Assembly: GCA_031270925.1 (NCBI GenBank)
Contig: JAISWY010000065.1
Coordinates: 1-6,425 of the forward strand
Origin: Candidatus Symbiothrix sp.
Lineage (GTDB): Bacteria; Bacteroidota; Bacteroidia; Bacteroidales; Azobacteroidaceae
Direction of reading: 5' to 3'
DNA length: 6,425 nt
Within the stretch, counting starts at the first letter, position 1. The number at the start of each line of letters is the position of its first letter. The notes beneath the pieces were generated by a model. The model made no database searches. It was not told the origin of the DNA and saw nothing but the letters and a program-made list of their open reading frames with translations. The position numbers were made by a program, and so were the translations under genes. Positions 1 through 6,388 of the stretch are shown piece after piece.

Positions 1-597
1 CAAAAAAAGGAAAGATAAAACAGATGACCGTAAAAATCCTTTTATTTTAAATTGATTGAAAAACAACAAATATAATACAGGCAAAGCAAAAAAGGCAAAT
101 ACTTCGTGATTCAATATAATGAAAACAGCTAAAATATTAATAAACAGCATTTTGACAAAAACAGGTATGTTGTTTTTATTATATAACCAAATAACCGGAA
201 TAAAAAAACAAAAAAACAGCAAATCTTTTCTAACCCAATAACCATCTAAAATCGCACCTCCAAGGAAAAAACACAAAGGCAAAATATAAAGCGAATAAGA
301 TTTTTTCAAAAATTGCCTGACAAAGAAGAAACTAACTAATACAAAAGCAAGCAGACAAATAATTTTTATTGTCCACTCTACATGGATATTGAAGTTTTCG
401 GCAAAGAAAAACAATATCTCGCCTATTAAGCCCCGTCTTACAAACCCGCCATGATAATTAATCAAAAATGATGAGATTCCATGCGATCCATAATCGTATG
501 GTGTGAAAAAATCGTAAAAAAGCCTGTACAATAATAAAATAGCAAATAAACCAAACAAAACATTCAATGCTTGTATTTTGACATTAATTTTGTTCAT
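1..597 (-). CDS. Polytopic inner-membrane protein of unknown function (C-terminus cut by window edge)
   Basis: An open frame runs from an ATG at 597 to the left edge without a stop, giving 199 residues of an incomplete protein. It is dominated by Phe, Leu and Ile, with about six or seven hydrophobic segments, roughly residues 10-28, 78-94, 104-117, 126-139, 148-163, 165-181 and one starting near 191. The loop after the first segment holds NYHGGFVRRGLIGE (47-60). Later short polar motifs are WVRKD (121-125) and LNHE (162-165), each beside a membrane segment. From memory, a GGFVRRG loop of this kind occurs in unnamed multi-spanning proteins of surface-polysaccharide regions, which may resemble polymerases or GT-C glycosyltransferases. 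That link is not proven here. The start is supported by an A-rich leader and by lying 13 bases after the mlaE stop, which suggests co-transcription. The gene is visibly more AT-rich than its neighbours. I am confident that it codes, but not of its function. Confidence 0.8.
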   Translation of the reverse strand, partial: MNKINVKIQALNVLFGLFAILLLYRLFYDFFTPYDYGSHGISSFLINYHGGFVRRGLIGEILFFFAENFNIHVEWTIKIICLLAFVLVSFFFVRQFLKKSYSLYILPLCFFLGGAILDGYWVRKDLLFFCFFIPVIWLYNKNNIPVFVKMLFINILAVFIILNHEVFAFFALPVLYLLFFNQFKIKGFLRSSVLSFLFL

Positions 598-610
598 AAT
601 ATTTTTTCTT

Positions 611-1354
611 TTATCCTAACATCAATTGAGTCATTACCAAATCGGAAGCCAAAATCATCACACTGCTCAACACTACCGAATCGGTGCTGGCTTTCCCCAC
701 CTGCAAAGCGCCGCCTTTCACATTATAACCGAAATAAGCCGCAATGGAAACGATGATGAAAGCAAAAACTATCGATTTTTCGATTGAATAACCGATATAT
801 TCGGGTCGAAACCAAAACTGAATACCTAATTCGTATTTCGATACCGTAATGATGTCCGTCGCCCAACCGATGAAATAGCCGCCCATGATGCCCGCAAACA
901 TACTGAATATGACCAAGACGGGAATAAATACGATAAATGCTGCTATCTTCGGAAGAATCAAATAATTAGCAGAATTGACGCCCATCATTTCCAAAGCGTC
1001 GATTTGTTCGGTTACGCGCATTGTTCCCAATTCGGAAGCGACATTCGAGCCGACTTTCCCTGCCAAAATCAAACAGACAATCGACGAAGAAAATTCAAGC
1101 AAAATTACTTCGCGCGTAATATACCCCACCGTAAAATTCGGAATTATCGGCGATTTGATGTTCAACGAAACTTGTATCGTTAGCACCGCACCGATAAAAA
1201 CCGAAATAAAAAGCACAATCCACACGGAATCGACTCCCAATTTGTATATTTCACGAAATGTCTGCCGGAAAAACTCACTCCAACGGTCGGGAATCGCAAA
1301 TGTCCGGTACATCAACCGCAAATATTCGCCAAATTTATGTAAAGCCATTAACAT
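611..1354 (-). CDS. mlaE: MlaE-family ABC transporter permease
   Basis: This is the integral membrane permease of an Mla-type (MCE) ABC system, which moves phospholipids or other lipids between the inner and outer membranes. With the start chosen here it has 247 residues, near the usual family length. The family signature is clear: AGKVGSNVASELGTMRVTEQ followed by IDALEMMGVN, at about residues 98-127. It is flanked by hydrophobic segments near 45-63, 83-98, 136-155 and 193-210, and the N-terminal part is amphipathic. The reading frame extends upstream to a TTG at 1363, but that codon is the end of a TATTTTTG promoter box, so ATG 1354 (MLMALHKFGEY) or ATG 1348 is more likely. ATG 1354 fits family N-termini as I recall them. 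Bacteroidota usually place an MlaF-type ATPase gene next to it. Here the downstream neighbour, 13 bases away, is an unrelated membrane protein, so the ATPase and MCE protein must lie elsewhere. Confidence 0.93.
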   Translation of the reverse strand: MLMALHKFGEYLRLMYRTFAIPDRWSEFFRQTFREIYKLGVDSVWIVLFISVFIGAVLTIQVSLNIKSPIIPNFTVGYITREVILLEFSSSIVCLILAGKVGSNVASELGTMRVTEQIDALEMMGVNSANYLILPKIAAFIVFIPVLVIFSMFAGIMGGYFIGWATDIITVSKYELGIQFWFRPEYIGYSIEKSIVFAFIIVSIAAYFGYNVKGGALQVGKASTDSVVLSSVMILASDLVMTQLMLG

Positions 1355-1360
1355 TGGCGG

Positions 1361-1395
1361 CAAAAATAGCGAATTTTTTTGAATCGGCGAACAAA
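1361..1395 (-). promoter_or_regulatory. Bacteroidota-type -33/-7 promoter candidate for mlaE
   Basis: On the minus strand TATTTTTG (1368-1361) matches the TAnnTTTG -7 box of the Bacteroidota primary sigma factor exactly. A TTTG that could be the -33 box lies at 1395-1392, with a spacer of 23 bases, slightly longer than the usual 19-21. Transcription would start near 1356, leaving almost no leader before ATG 1354 and about eight bases before ATG 1348. The site sits in the short gap after the htpG stop, so mlaE may be transcribed independently of htpG. The box is a good match; the spacing is the weak point. Confidence 0.5.
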
Positions 1396-1399
1396 TTCG

Positions 1400-3268
1400 T
1401 CAAAAAATTAATTCCAGACTACGTTTGATGAATTTGCTTAACGGTTCGCCTTTCAATAATCCGTTTGACAATAACGCCAAATCGACTAATTGACCAAGGA
1501 TTTCTTTCGTATTCTCGCGGTCGGCGATGATTTTTTGAATGGTCGGTGCATCCAGATTCACGGTCATCGAATACGAAATCGGCATTTCGCCATAGAAATT
1601 CATGCCCGGCTGCATTTCGGCCATTTCCTTCATCCGGCGCATAAACTCGTTTTGCGTGATGGTTACGGGATTGCCTTTTTCGCCCAAATGCTCGAATCCG
1701 ACGATGAAATCGGTTTTTTCAATCGCGGGAAGCGCCGATTTGAAGACTTCGACCAAAGCGTTGCGTTCTTCTTCCGGCAGTTTCACTTCTTTCGTTTCGC
1801 CTTTCACAATCAGTTTGTCGATTACATCCGAATCCACGCGCACGAAACGGGTTTTTTCCTGTTTCGTTTCCAGCGTGTTCATGAAGTGGTTGTCTAATTG
1901 GCCGTCCATAATTAATACGTCGTAGGCGCGATTTTTGGCTTCGTCGATGTAGGCGTATTGTTCGGCTTTGTTGTTGGTATAGAGATAGATAATCGTTTTT
2001 TCCTTGTCGGTTTGATTGCTTTCGACCAGCATTTTGTATTCGTCCAAAGTGTAGAATTTCTTTTCCGTATTTTCTAAAAGGACGAATTTGAGGGCGCGTT
2101 CCAAGAATTTTTCGTCGGTAATCATACCGTATTCGATGAAAATTTTCAGGCTGCTCCATTTTTCCTCGAATTGCGGTCGGTCATTTTTGAAGATTTCGTC
2201 CAAGCGGTCGGCCACTTTTTTCGTGATGTAGGTCGAAATTTTCTTCACGTTGCTATCGGCTTGCAGGTACGAGCGCGAAACGTTCAATGGAATATCGGGC
2301 GAATCGATTACGCCATGCAATAATGTCAGAAATTCCGGCACGATGCCTTCGACCGAATCGGTAACATATACCTGATTGCTGTATAATTGGATTTTGTTTT
2401 TCTGTAAATCGATGCCGCTTTTCACTTTCGGGAAATACAAAATTCCTGTCAGGTTAAACGGATAATCGACATTCAGATGAATCCAGAAGAGTGGATCTTC
2501 GCCGAAAGGATAGAGTTCCTTGTAAAACTTGATATAATCTTCATCGGTCAGTTCCGAAGGCTTGCGCGTCCAAATCGGATTGGTATCGTTGATGATGTTA
2601 TCTTCATTCAATTCAACGGATTTGCCGTCTTTCCATTCGGTTTTTTTGCCGAAAGCGATGGGAACGGGCAAGAAGCGGCAGTATTTTTTCAATAAACTTT
2701 CGATGCGGAATTTTTCGAGAAATTCTTTGCTGTCGTCGTCAATGTAAAGGATGATGTCGGTGCCGCGGTCGTCTTTTTTCGTTTCGCTCATGGTGTATTC
2801 GGGCGATCCGTCACATTCCCAAATCATTGCAGGAGCGTCTTCCTGCCATGATTTGGTAACAATTTCGACTTTTTTAGAAACCATGAAGGCCGAATAAAAT
2901 CCCAAACCGAAATGACCGATGATAGATTCGGCTTTGTCTTTGTATTTATCAAGGAAATCATTGGCGCTTGAAAATGCGATTTGGTTGATATAGTTTTCGA
3001 TTTCTTCGGCGGTCAAGCCAATGCCTCGGTCGGAAATTGTCAGCGTCTTTTTCTTTTCGTCGAGTTTGATTTGCACGGCCAAATCGCCCAGATCGCCTTT
3101 GAACTCGCCGACCGATGCCAGCGTTTTCAACTTTTGCGTGGCGTCAATGGCATTGGAAACCAATTCGCGCAAGAATATTTCATGGTCGCTGTAAAGAAAT
3201 TTTTTGATGACGGGGAAAATGTTTTCGGTCGTTACCCCGATATGACCGGTTTGTTTTTGTGTACTCAT
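1400..3268 (-). CDS. htpG: Molecular chaperone HtpG (bacterial Hsp90)
   Basis: This is a cytosolic, homodimeric, ATP-dependent chaperone that remodels and refolds client proteins, usually with the DnaK system. At 622 residues it is essentially the length of E. coli HtpG and appears complete. The N-terminal GHKL ATPase domain (about 1-215) has RELVSNAIDA (34-43; E35 catalytic, N39 for Mg/ATP), DRGIG (80-84), GHFGLGF in the lid region (118-124) and the T170 nucleotide contact in RGTD. The middle domain (about 230-490) has PLNVSRSYLQ (327-336), where R332 is the arginine that contacts the ATP gamma-phosphate. The C-terminal dimerisation domain ends in LELIF. As in other bacterial members, there is no charged linker and no MEEVD tail. 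The start ATG follows an A-rich leader (ATATAAAAAT), and no closer in-frame ATG fits the conserved N-terminus. A proposed -24/-12-like promoter lies upstream. It follows clpC in the same direction but is separated by a terminator. Confidence 0.98.
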   Translation of the reverse strand: MSTQKQTGHIGVTTENIFPVIKKFLYSDHEIFLRELVSNAIDATQKLKTLASVGEFKGDLGDLAVQIKLDEKKKTLTISDRGIGLTAEEIENYINQIAFSSANDFLDKYKDKAESIIGHFGLGFYSAFMVSKKVEIVTKSWQEDAPAMIWECDGSPEYTMSETKKDDRGTDIILYIDDDSKEFLEKFRIESLLKKYCRFLPVPIAFGKKTEWKDGKSVELNEDNIINDTNPIWTRKPSELTDEDYIKFYKELYPFGEDPLFWIHLNVDYPFNLTGILYFPKVKSGIDLQKNKIQLYSNQVYVTDSVEGIVPEFLTLLHGVIDSPDIPLNVSRSYLQADSNVKKISTYITKKVADRLDEIFKNDRPQFEEKWSSLKIFIEYGMITDEKFLERALKFVLLENTEKKFYTLDEYKMLVESNQTDKEKTIIYLYTNNKAEQYAYIDEAKNRAYDVLIMDGQLDNHFMNTLETKQEKTRFVRVDSDVIDKLIVKGETKEVKLPEEERNALVEVFKSALPAIEKTDFIVGFEHLGEKGNPVTITQNEFMRRMKEMAEMQPGMNFYGEMPISYSMTVNLDAPTIQKIIADRENTKEILGQLVDLALLSNGLLKGEPLSKFIKRSLELIF

Positions 3269-3310
3269 ATTTTTATATAATTACGGATTATCCATTTCGG
3301 GTTTTTGCAA

Positions 3311-3327
3311 GTCAAAAAAAATGCCAA
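3311..3327 (-). promoter_or_regulatory. -24/-12 (sigma-54-like) promoter candidate for htpG
   Basis: The minus strand reads TTGGCATTTTTTTTGAC. The GG (3325-3324) and the GA (3313-3312) are 12 bp apart, the spacing of sigma-54 promoters (TTGGCACG-N4-TTGCW). The -24 half is a good match; the -12 half has TTTGA instead of TTGC. A transcript would start near 3300, giving a leader of about 32 bases to the htpG ATG. I could not find a TAnnTTTG box in this leader, which makes an alternative promoter type more plausible. The same element with the same spacing precedes clpC. Confidence 0.45.
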
Positions 3328-3338
3328 AAGGGAGTGAC

Positions 3339-3351
3339 TGACATTTTGGCG
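3339..3351 (-). promoter_or_regulatory. 13-bp activator-site candidate upstream of htpG
   Basis: The minus strand reads CGCCAAAATGTCA, a degenerate dyad of the form TGNCA-N3-TGNCA with one perfect half (TGTCA) and one weak half (CGCCA). It lies 26 bp upstream of the first G of the -24 element, measured from its outer edge. The site before clpC sits at exactly the same distance. It abuts the T-rich tract of the clpC terminator. A role as a regulator-binding site is inferred only from this positional match. Confidence 0.35.
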
Positions 3352-3409
3352 TAAAATAAAATCAGATGTCGACCAAGGGAGCGGAGCGAAGTCGAGACAT
3401 CTGATTTTA
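3352..3409 (-). terminator. Stem-loop with T-rich tail: probable clpC terminator
   Basis: A perfect 14-bp inverted repeat, TAAAATCAGATGTC (3357-3370) and its complement (3396-3409), encloses a 25-base GC-rich loop. GAC/GTC (3371-3373 with 3391-3393) can extend the stem past a two-base bulge. Read on the minus strand, the stem ends in TTTTA and is followed by TTTTA (3361-3352), as in an intrinsic terminator. It lies about 95 bases after the clpC stop and before the htpG promoter, so it would separate the two units. Because the stem ends are A/T in both directions, it could also work on the plus strand, though no plus-strand gene is seen. The loop resembles dispersed Bacteroidota hairpins (GGAGCGAAGTCGA type). 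Confidence 0.7.
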
Positions 3410-3502
3410 ATTTATCCCCTAAACACAGGGTTTTGCAGGTGACCCCATATTTCGCAGGATCGGGTGCGTAATAAGTTGCATCGGCGGCGTACCGCCCAGC
3501 GG
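3410..3502. other. GC-rich intergenic patch with short hairpin downstream of clpC
   Basis: This stretch between the clpC stop and its terminator is more GC-rich than other intergenic DNA here. It contains the inverted repeat GGCGG-CGTA-CCGCC (3483-3496), a 5-bp stem with a four-base loop and no T-tract, so it is not a good terminator on its own. A minus-strand ATG at 3481 opens a 20-codon frame ending at 3419, with no leader features and no recognised product; I do not consider it a gene. The patch would be part of the clpC 3' untranslated region and could be a copy of a dispersed intergenic repeat. Confidence 0.35.
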
Positions 3503-6022
3503 CTATGAAGTAATATTCAGGATTATTTTCTGATTTTCCGAATCAAAATCAACCGTAATGCTATCGCCTTCTTTTACAGACGATTGAATAATGGTTTCAG
3601 CCAACTCGTCTTCCAAATATTTTTGGATGGCGCGTTTCAACGGCCGGGCGCCGAACTGCACATCGTAACCTTTGGAGGCGATAAACTCCTTGGCTTTTTC
3701 GCTAATCGTAAGTTTGTAGCCGAGCGCATCAATGCGTTGGTAGAAGCCTTTCAATTCGATGTCGATAATCTTATGGATGGCTTCTTTATCCAATTGGTCG
3801 AAGGTAATAATGTCGTCGATGCGGTTTATAAATTCGGGCGCAAACGCTTTATTCATAGCTTTTTGAATCACGCTACGCGAAAATTCTTTGTTTTCCATGA
3901 GCGATACACCGGTGTTGAAACCGATGCCGCGACCGAAATCTTTCAATTGCCGCGTGCCGACGTTGGAAGTCATGATGAGAATGGTATTTTTGAAGTCAAT
4001 GCGGCGGCCTAAACTGTCGGTCAACCGGCCTTCGTCCAAAACTTGCAATAGGAGGTTGAACACGTCGGGATGCGCCTTTTCGATTTCATCCAACAAAACG
4101 ATGGAGTAAGGTTTGCGGCGCACCTTTTCGGTCAGCTGCCCGCCTTCTTCGTAACCCACGTATCCCGGAGGCGCTCCCAGCAATCGCGAAACCGTGAATT
4201 TTTCCATGTATTCGCTCATGTCGATACGAATCAGGGTATCGGCCGAATCGAATAAATATTCGGCTAATTTCTTGGCCAAGTGCGTTTTACCAACGCCCGT
4301 CGGCCCCAAAAACATGAATGTTCCGATGGGCTTGTTCGGGTCTTTCAATCCGATGCGGTTGCGTTGTATGGCTTTTACGACTTTTTGAACAGCCTCATCC
4401 TGCCCGATAACGTTGGATTTCAAAACCGAATCCATTTCCTTCAATTTCTGGTTTTCGGCTTTGGCGATGCGCTGCACGGGAATACCCGAAATCATGGCGA
4501 CGACTTCTGCCACTTTGTCGCCATCGACAATTTGTCGGTTTTCCTGTAAATCGGATTCCCAACGGTTTTTGGCTGCATCGAGTTTCAACTCCAATTGCCG
4601 TTGCTGGTCGCGATACGAAGCCGCCGATTCGTAATTCTGGGCTTTTACCGCTTTGACTTTATTTGCTTTCACTTCTTCGATTTGCGCTTCCACTTCTTCA
4701 ATCGTTTTCGGAACAACGATATTGGCAATATGTGTGCGTGCGCCGGCTTCGTCCAAAGCATCAATGGCCTTATCCGGGAAATTGCGGTCGCAGATGTAGC
4801 GGTCGGTCAATTTGACACACATTTCGATCGCCTCGTCGATATAAGTAACGTTGTGATGATCTTCGTATTTCGGCTTGATGTTTTTGAGGATTTGCAAAGT
4901 TTCTTCGGCGGTAGTCGGGTCAACGATTATTTTTTGAAAACGCCGCTCCAAAGCGCCGTCTTTTTCGATGTTGCGGCGGTATTCGTCGAGGGTTGTAGCG
5001 CCGATACATTGGATTTCGCCGCGAGCCAAAGCAGGTTTCAGCATATTGGCGGCGTCCATCGAGCCGCTGGCTCCACCGGCGCCGACTATCGTGTGGATTT
5101 CGTCGATGAAAAGGATGATATTCGGGTTTTTCGACATCTCGGTTAGAATCGCCTTGATGCGTTCTTCAAACTGCCCGCGGTATTTCGTGCCTGCTACGAT
5201 AGAAGCCATATCAAGATTAACGACCCGCTTGTCAAACAGCGTGCGCGATACGCGGCGTTGAATGATGCGAGTGGCAAGTCCCTCTACGATAGCCGATTTG
5301 CCTACGCCGGGCTCGCCAATCAGCACCGGATTATTCTTTTTCCGGCGGCTGAGGATTTGCGCCAAGCGTTCGATTTCATTTTCGCGGCCTACAATTGGGT
5401 CTAAGCGGCCTTCTTCGGCAGCCCGCGTGAGGTCGGTTCCGAAGCTGTCAATAACCGGTGTATCGCTGTTTTTGTTGGTTGCAGCGGCTGTTCGGGCGGA
5501 TTCTTGTTGTTTACGGGAGCGGGAAAATTGGTCGTCATCATCGTCATCGTCTTCAAAGGTAGCGCCCATTTGCGGCACGGGTTTTTCCAGACCTTTGGTT
5601 TCCAAAAGCGCATGATACACTTTTTGGTAATCAAGATTGTGGTCGCGGAAAATACGGGAAACGAGCGATTCCTCGTTTTTGAGCATCGCAAGTAGCAGGT
5701 GTTCGGCATCGGTTTCGGAACTTTTCAGTCCGGCCGATTCCAACAGGCTGAGGCGCAGCAGGTTTTCCACACTTTTATCGATAACCATTTGATTTTCGGC
5801 GATATATTTTCCGTCCTGATACATTTCTTTGTCCAAAGCCGATTTCAATTCTTTGGAATCAATGCCCAAACGGTTGAGTACCGTCAATGCCATATTGCTT
5901 TTGTCGCGCAGAATGCCAAGCAGGATATGTTCCACGCCGACATGTGTATTGTGCAGCCGTCCAGCTTCTTCGCGGCTGAACATCAGGATTTCCTTTACGT
6001 GATTCGAAAAATTTTTTAGCAT
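3503..6022 (-). CDS. clpC: ATP-dependent Clp protease ATP-binding subunit ClpC
   Basis: This is a class I Hsp100/AAA+ unfoldase that forms hexamers in the cytosol and threads proteins into the ClpP peptidase. All 839 residues appear intact. The double Clp_N domain spans about 1-145. An acidic linker follows, with seven consecutive Asp (158-164). NBD1 has Walker A GEPGVGKS (236-243), Walker B ILFIDE (303-308) and GALERRF with the arginine finger (356-362). The middle domain of UVR type (about 443-485, [16 protein letters not shown]) is the short form typical of ClpC, not the long ClpB coiled coil. NBD2 has Walker A GPTGVGKT (573-580), Walker B IVLLDE (641-646), sensor 1 TSN (685-687) and sensor 2 GARPLKR (791-797). 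The IGF tripeptide at 700-702 matches the ClpP-docking loop, so a ClpP partner is expected elsewhere. ATG 6022 begins the conserved [13 protein letters not shown] segment. The ATG at 6032 is out of frame. Confidence 0.98.
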   Translation of the reverse strand: MLKNFSNHVKEILMFSREEAGRLHNTHVGVEHILLGILRDKSNMALTVLNRLGIDSKELKSALDKEMYQDGKYIAENQMVIDKSVENLLRLSLLESAGLKSSETDAEHLLLAMLKNEESLVSRIFRDHNLDYQKVYHALLETKGLEKPVPQMGATFEDDDDDDDQFSRSRKQQESARTAAATNKNSDTPVIDSFGTDLTRAAEEGRLDPIVGRENEIERLAQILSRRKKNNPVLIGEPGVGKSAIVEGLATRIIQRRVSRTLFDKRVVNLDMASIVAGTKYRGQFEERIKAILTEMSKNPNIILFIDEIHTIVGAGGASGSMDAANMLKPALARGEIQCIGATTLDEYRRNIEKDGALERRFQKIIVDPTTAEETLQILKNIKPKYEDHHNVTYIDEAIEMCVKLTDRYICDRNFPDKAIDALDEAGARTHIANIVVPKTIEEVEAQIEEVKANKVKAVKAQNYESAASYRDQQRQLELKLDAAKNRWESDLQENRQIVDGDKVAEVVAMISGIPVQRIAKAENQKLKEMDSVLKSNVIGQDEAVQKVVKAIQRNRIGLKDPNKPIGTFMFLGPTGVGKTHLAKKLAEYLFDSADTLIRIDMSEYMEKFTVSRLLGAPPGYVGYEEGGQLTEKVRRKPYSIVLLDEIEKAHPDVFNLLLQVLDEGRLTDSLGRRIDFKNTILIMTSNVGTRQLKDFGRGIGFNTGVSLMENKEFSRSVIQKAMNKAFAPEFINRIDDIITFDQLDKEAIHKIIDIELKGFYQRIDALGYKLTISEKAKEFIASKGYDVQFGARPLKRAIQKYLEDELAETIIQSSVKEGDSITVDFDSENQKIILNITS

Positions 6023-6039
6023 AATATTTCATATTGTTC

Positions 6040-6052
6040 AAGATTTTATCTT
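6040..6052. repeat. Short palindrome at the predicted clpC transcription start
   Basis: AAGAT-TTT-ATCTT is a perfect 5-bp inverted repeat with a three-base centre. If the upstream -24/-12-like element is the promoter, transcription would begin within it (near 6044), about 20 bases before the clpC ATG. It could be an operator or a weak 5' hairpin. Such short A/T repeats also arise by chance in this kind of sequence. Confidence 0.2.
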
Positions 6053-6053
6053 C

Positions 6054-6071
6054 TATCAAATAGTGTGCCAT
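6054..6071 (-). promoter_or_regulatory. -24/-12 (sigma-54-like) promoter candidate for clpC
   Basis: The minus strand reads ATGGCACACTATTTGATA. TGGCAC matches the sigma-54 -24 half perfectly, and TTTGA stands in the -12 position with GG (6069-6068) and GA (6057-6056) 12 bp apart. The predicted start near 6044 gives a leader of about 22 bases. No TAnnTTTG box is seen between this element and the clpC start. The same arrangement precedes htpG, which raises confidence beyond a single chance match. Confidence 0.45.
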
Positions 6072-6082
6072 TTTGAATTATA

Positions 6083-6095
6083 AGTTAAAATGACA
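6083..6095 (-). promoter_or_regulatory. 13-bp activator-site candidate upstream of clpC
   Basis: The minus strand reads TGTCATTTTAACT: one perfect TGTCA half and one weak half. Its outer edge is 26 bp from the first G of the -24 element, identical to the htpG arrangement. In addition, TGTCATTTT here and AAAATGGCA overlapping the -24 box form an 8-of-9 inverted repeat (6087-6095 with 6066-6074). Function is inferred from position only, and the site also overlaps the end of a doubtful small ORF. Confidence 0.3.
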
Positions 6096-6192
6096 GGATG
6101 CGGCCTTCTTTCGCGCCATGCAGCAAGGCGTGGACGTCGCATTCTTCATTTCTCCGAATCTTAATTGTTGTAAATATAATAGATAAATTCAT
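6085..6192 (-). CDS. Doubtful 35-codon ORF upstream of clpC
   Basis: An ATG at 6192 opens a 35-residue frame that ends with TAA at 6085. The first part is hydrophobic and A/T-coded (MNLSIIFTTIKIRR). The second lies in a locally GC-rich patch and reads NEECDVHALLHGAKEGRILS before the final Phe. There is no recognised domain, no convincing ribosome-binding site and no TAnnTTTG promoter. The other minus-strand frames are also open across the GC-rich part (an ATG at 6149 and one at 6141), which fits a non-coding repeat or a decayed gene end better than a conserved peptide. It ends inside the proposed clpC regulatory region. I list it as a possibility, not as an accepted gene. Confidence 0.15.
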   Translation of the reverse strand: MNLSIIFTTIKIRRNEECDVHALLHGAKEGRILSF

Positions 6193-6314
6193 TTTCGTAA
6201 AAAGCAACTGTTTCGCAAACTCTACCCGAATTACAAAGAAAGTAAAAGTTGATACATTCTATGTTTGACCGGTGGATATATTTCTCAATCTTTTTTTTAT
6301 TTTTTTTCACTATT

Positions 6315-6341
6315 AACCGACTAAAATTCGGTTTTATTTTT
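6315..6341 (+). terminator. Small terminator-like hairpin reading on the plus strand
   Basis: AACCGA (6315-6320) pairs with TCGGTT (6328-6333) around a seven-base loop. Read on the plus strand it is followed by TTATTTTT, giving the form of a weak intrinsic terminator. On the minus strand the stem is followed by A-rich sequence, so it does not fit that direction. No plus-strand gene is seen upstream, so what it would terminate is unclear. It may be a chance structure in AT-rich DNA. Confidence 0.3.
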
Positions 6342-6368
6342 ATATTATTGATATTTAATTAGTTGCAA

Positions 6369-6388
6369 TTAAAAAAGCGGTTTTTTAA
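6369..6388. repeat. A/T inverted repeat, possible bidirectional terminator
   Basis: TTAAAAAA-GCGG-TTTTTTAA is a perfect 8-bp inverted repeat with a GCGG (CCGC on the other strand) tetraloop. The stem has only A-T pairs, so it is thermally weak, but the T runs in both directions could help termination for a minus-strand gene outside the right edge. The evidence is only the repeat itself. Confidence 0.3.

Noticed and set aside
975..1382. 135-codon plus-strand frame opposite mlaE
   Set aside because: It is antisense to the MlaE signature region and shows no family features or upstream signals.
1370..1399. Inverted repeat CGAATTT/AAATTCG after the htpG stop as an htpG terminator
   Set aside because: The stem is only seven mostly A-T pairs with a 16-base loop and overlaps the mlaE promoter candidate; too weak to call.
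1719..2159. 146-codon minus-strand frame inside htpG
   Set aside because: It overlaps the conserved htpG frame in another phase and is rich in Arg, Gln and Asn with no domain, a typical frame shadow.
3311..3327. Reading the htpG leader as a standard sigma-54 site using TTGCA (3305-3301 side) as the -12 half
   Set aside because: The GG-to-GC distance would be 17 bp instead of 12; only the TTTGA alternative has correct spacing.
4595..5146. 183-codon open frame on the plus strand opposite clpC
   Set aside because: It is fully antisense to conserved NBD1 and middle-domain coding sequence, has no recognisable domain or promoter, and follows from codon bias in clpC.
5859..6071. 70-codon minus-strand frame overlapping the clpC start
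   Set aside because: Most of it is the clpC 5' coding sequence read in another frame; its start lies inside the proposed clpC promoter, so it would not even be transcribed from that promoter.
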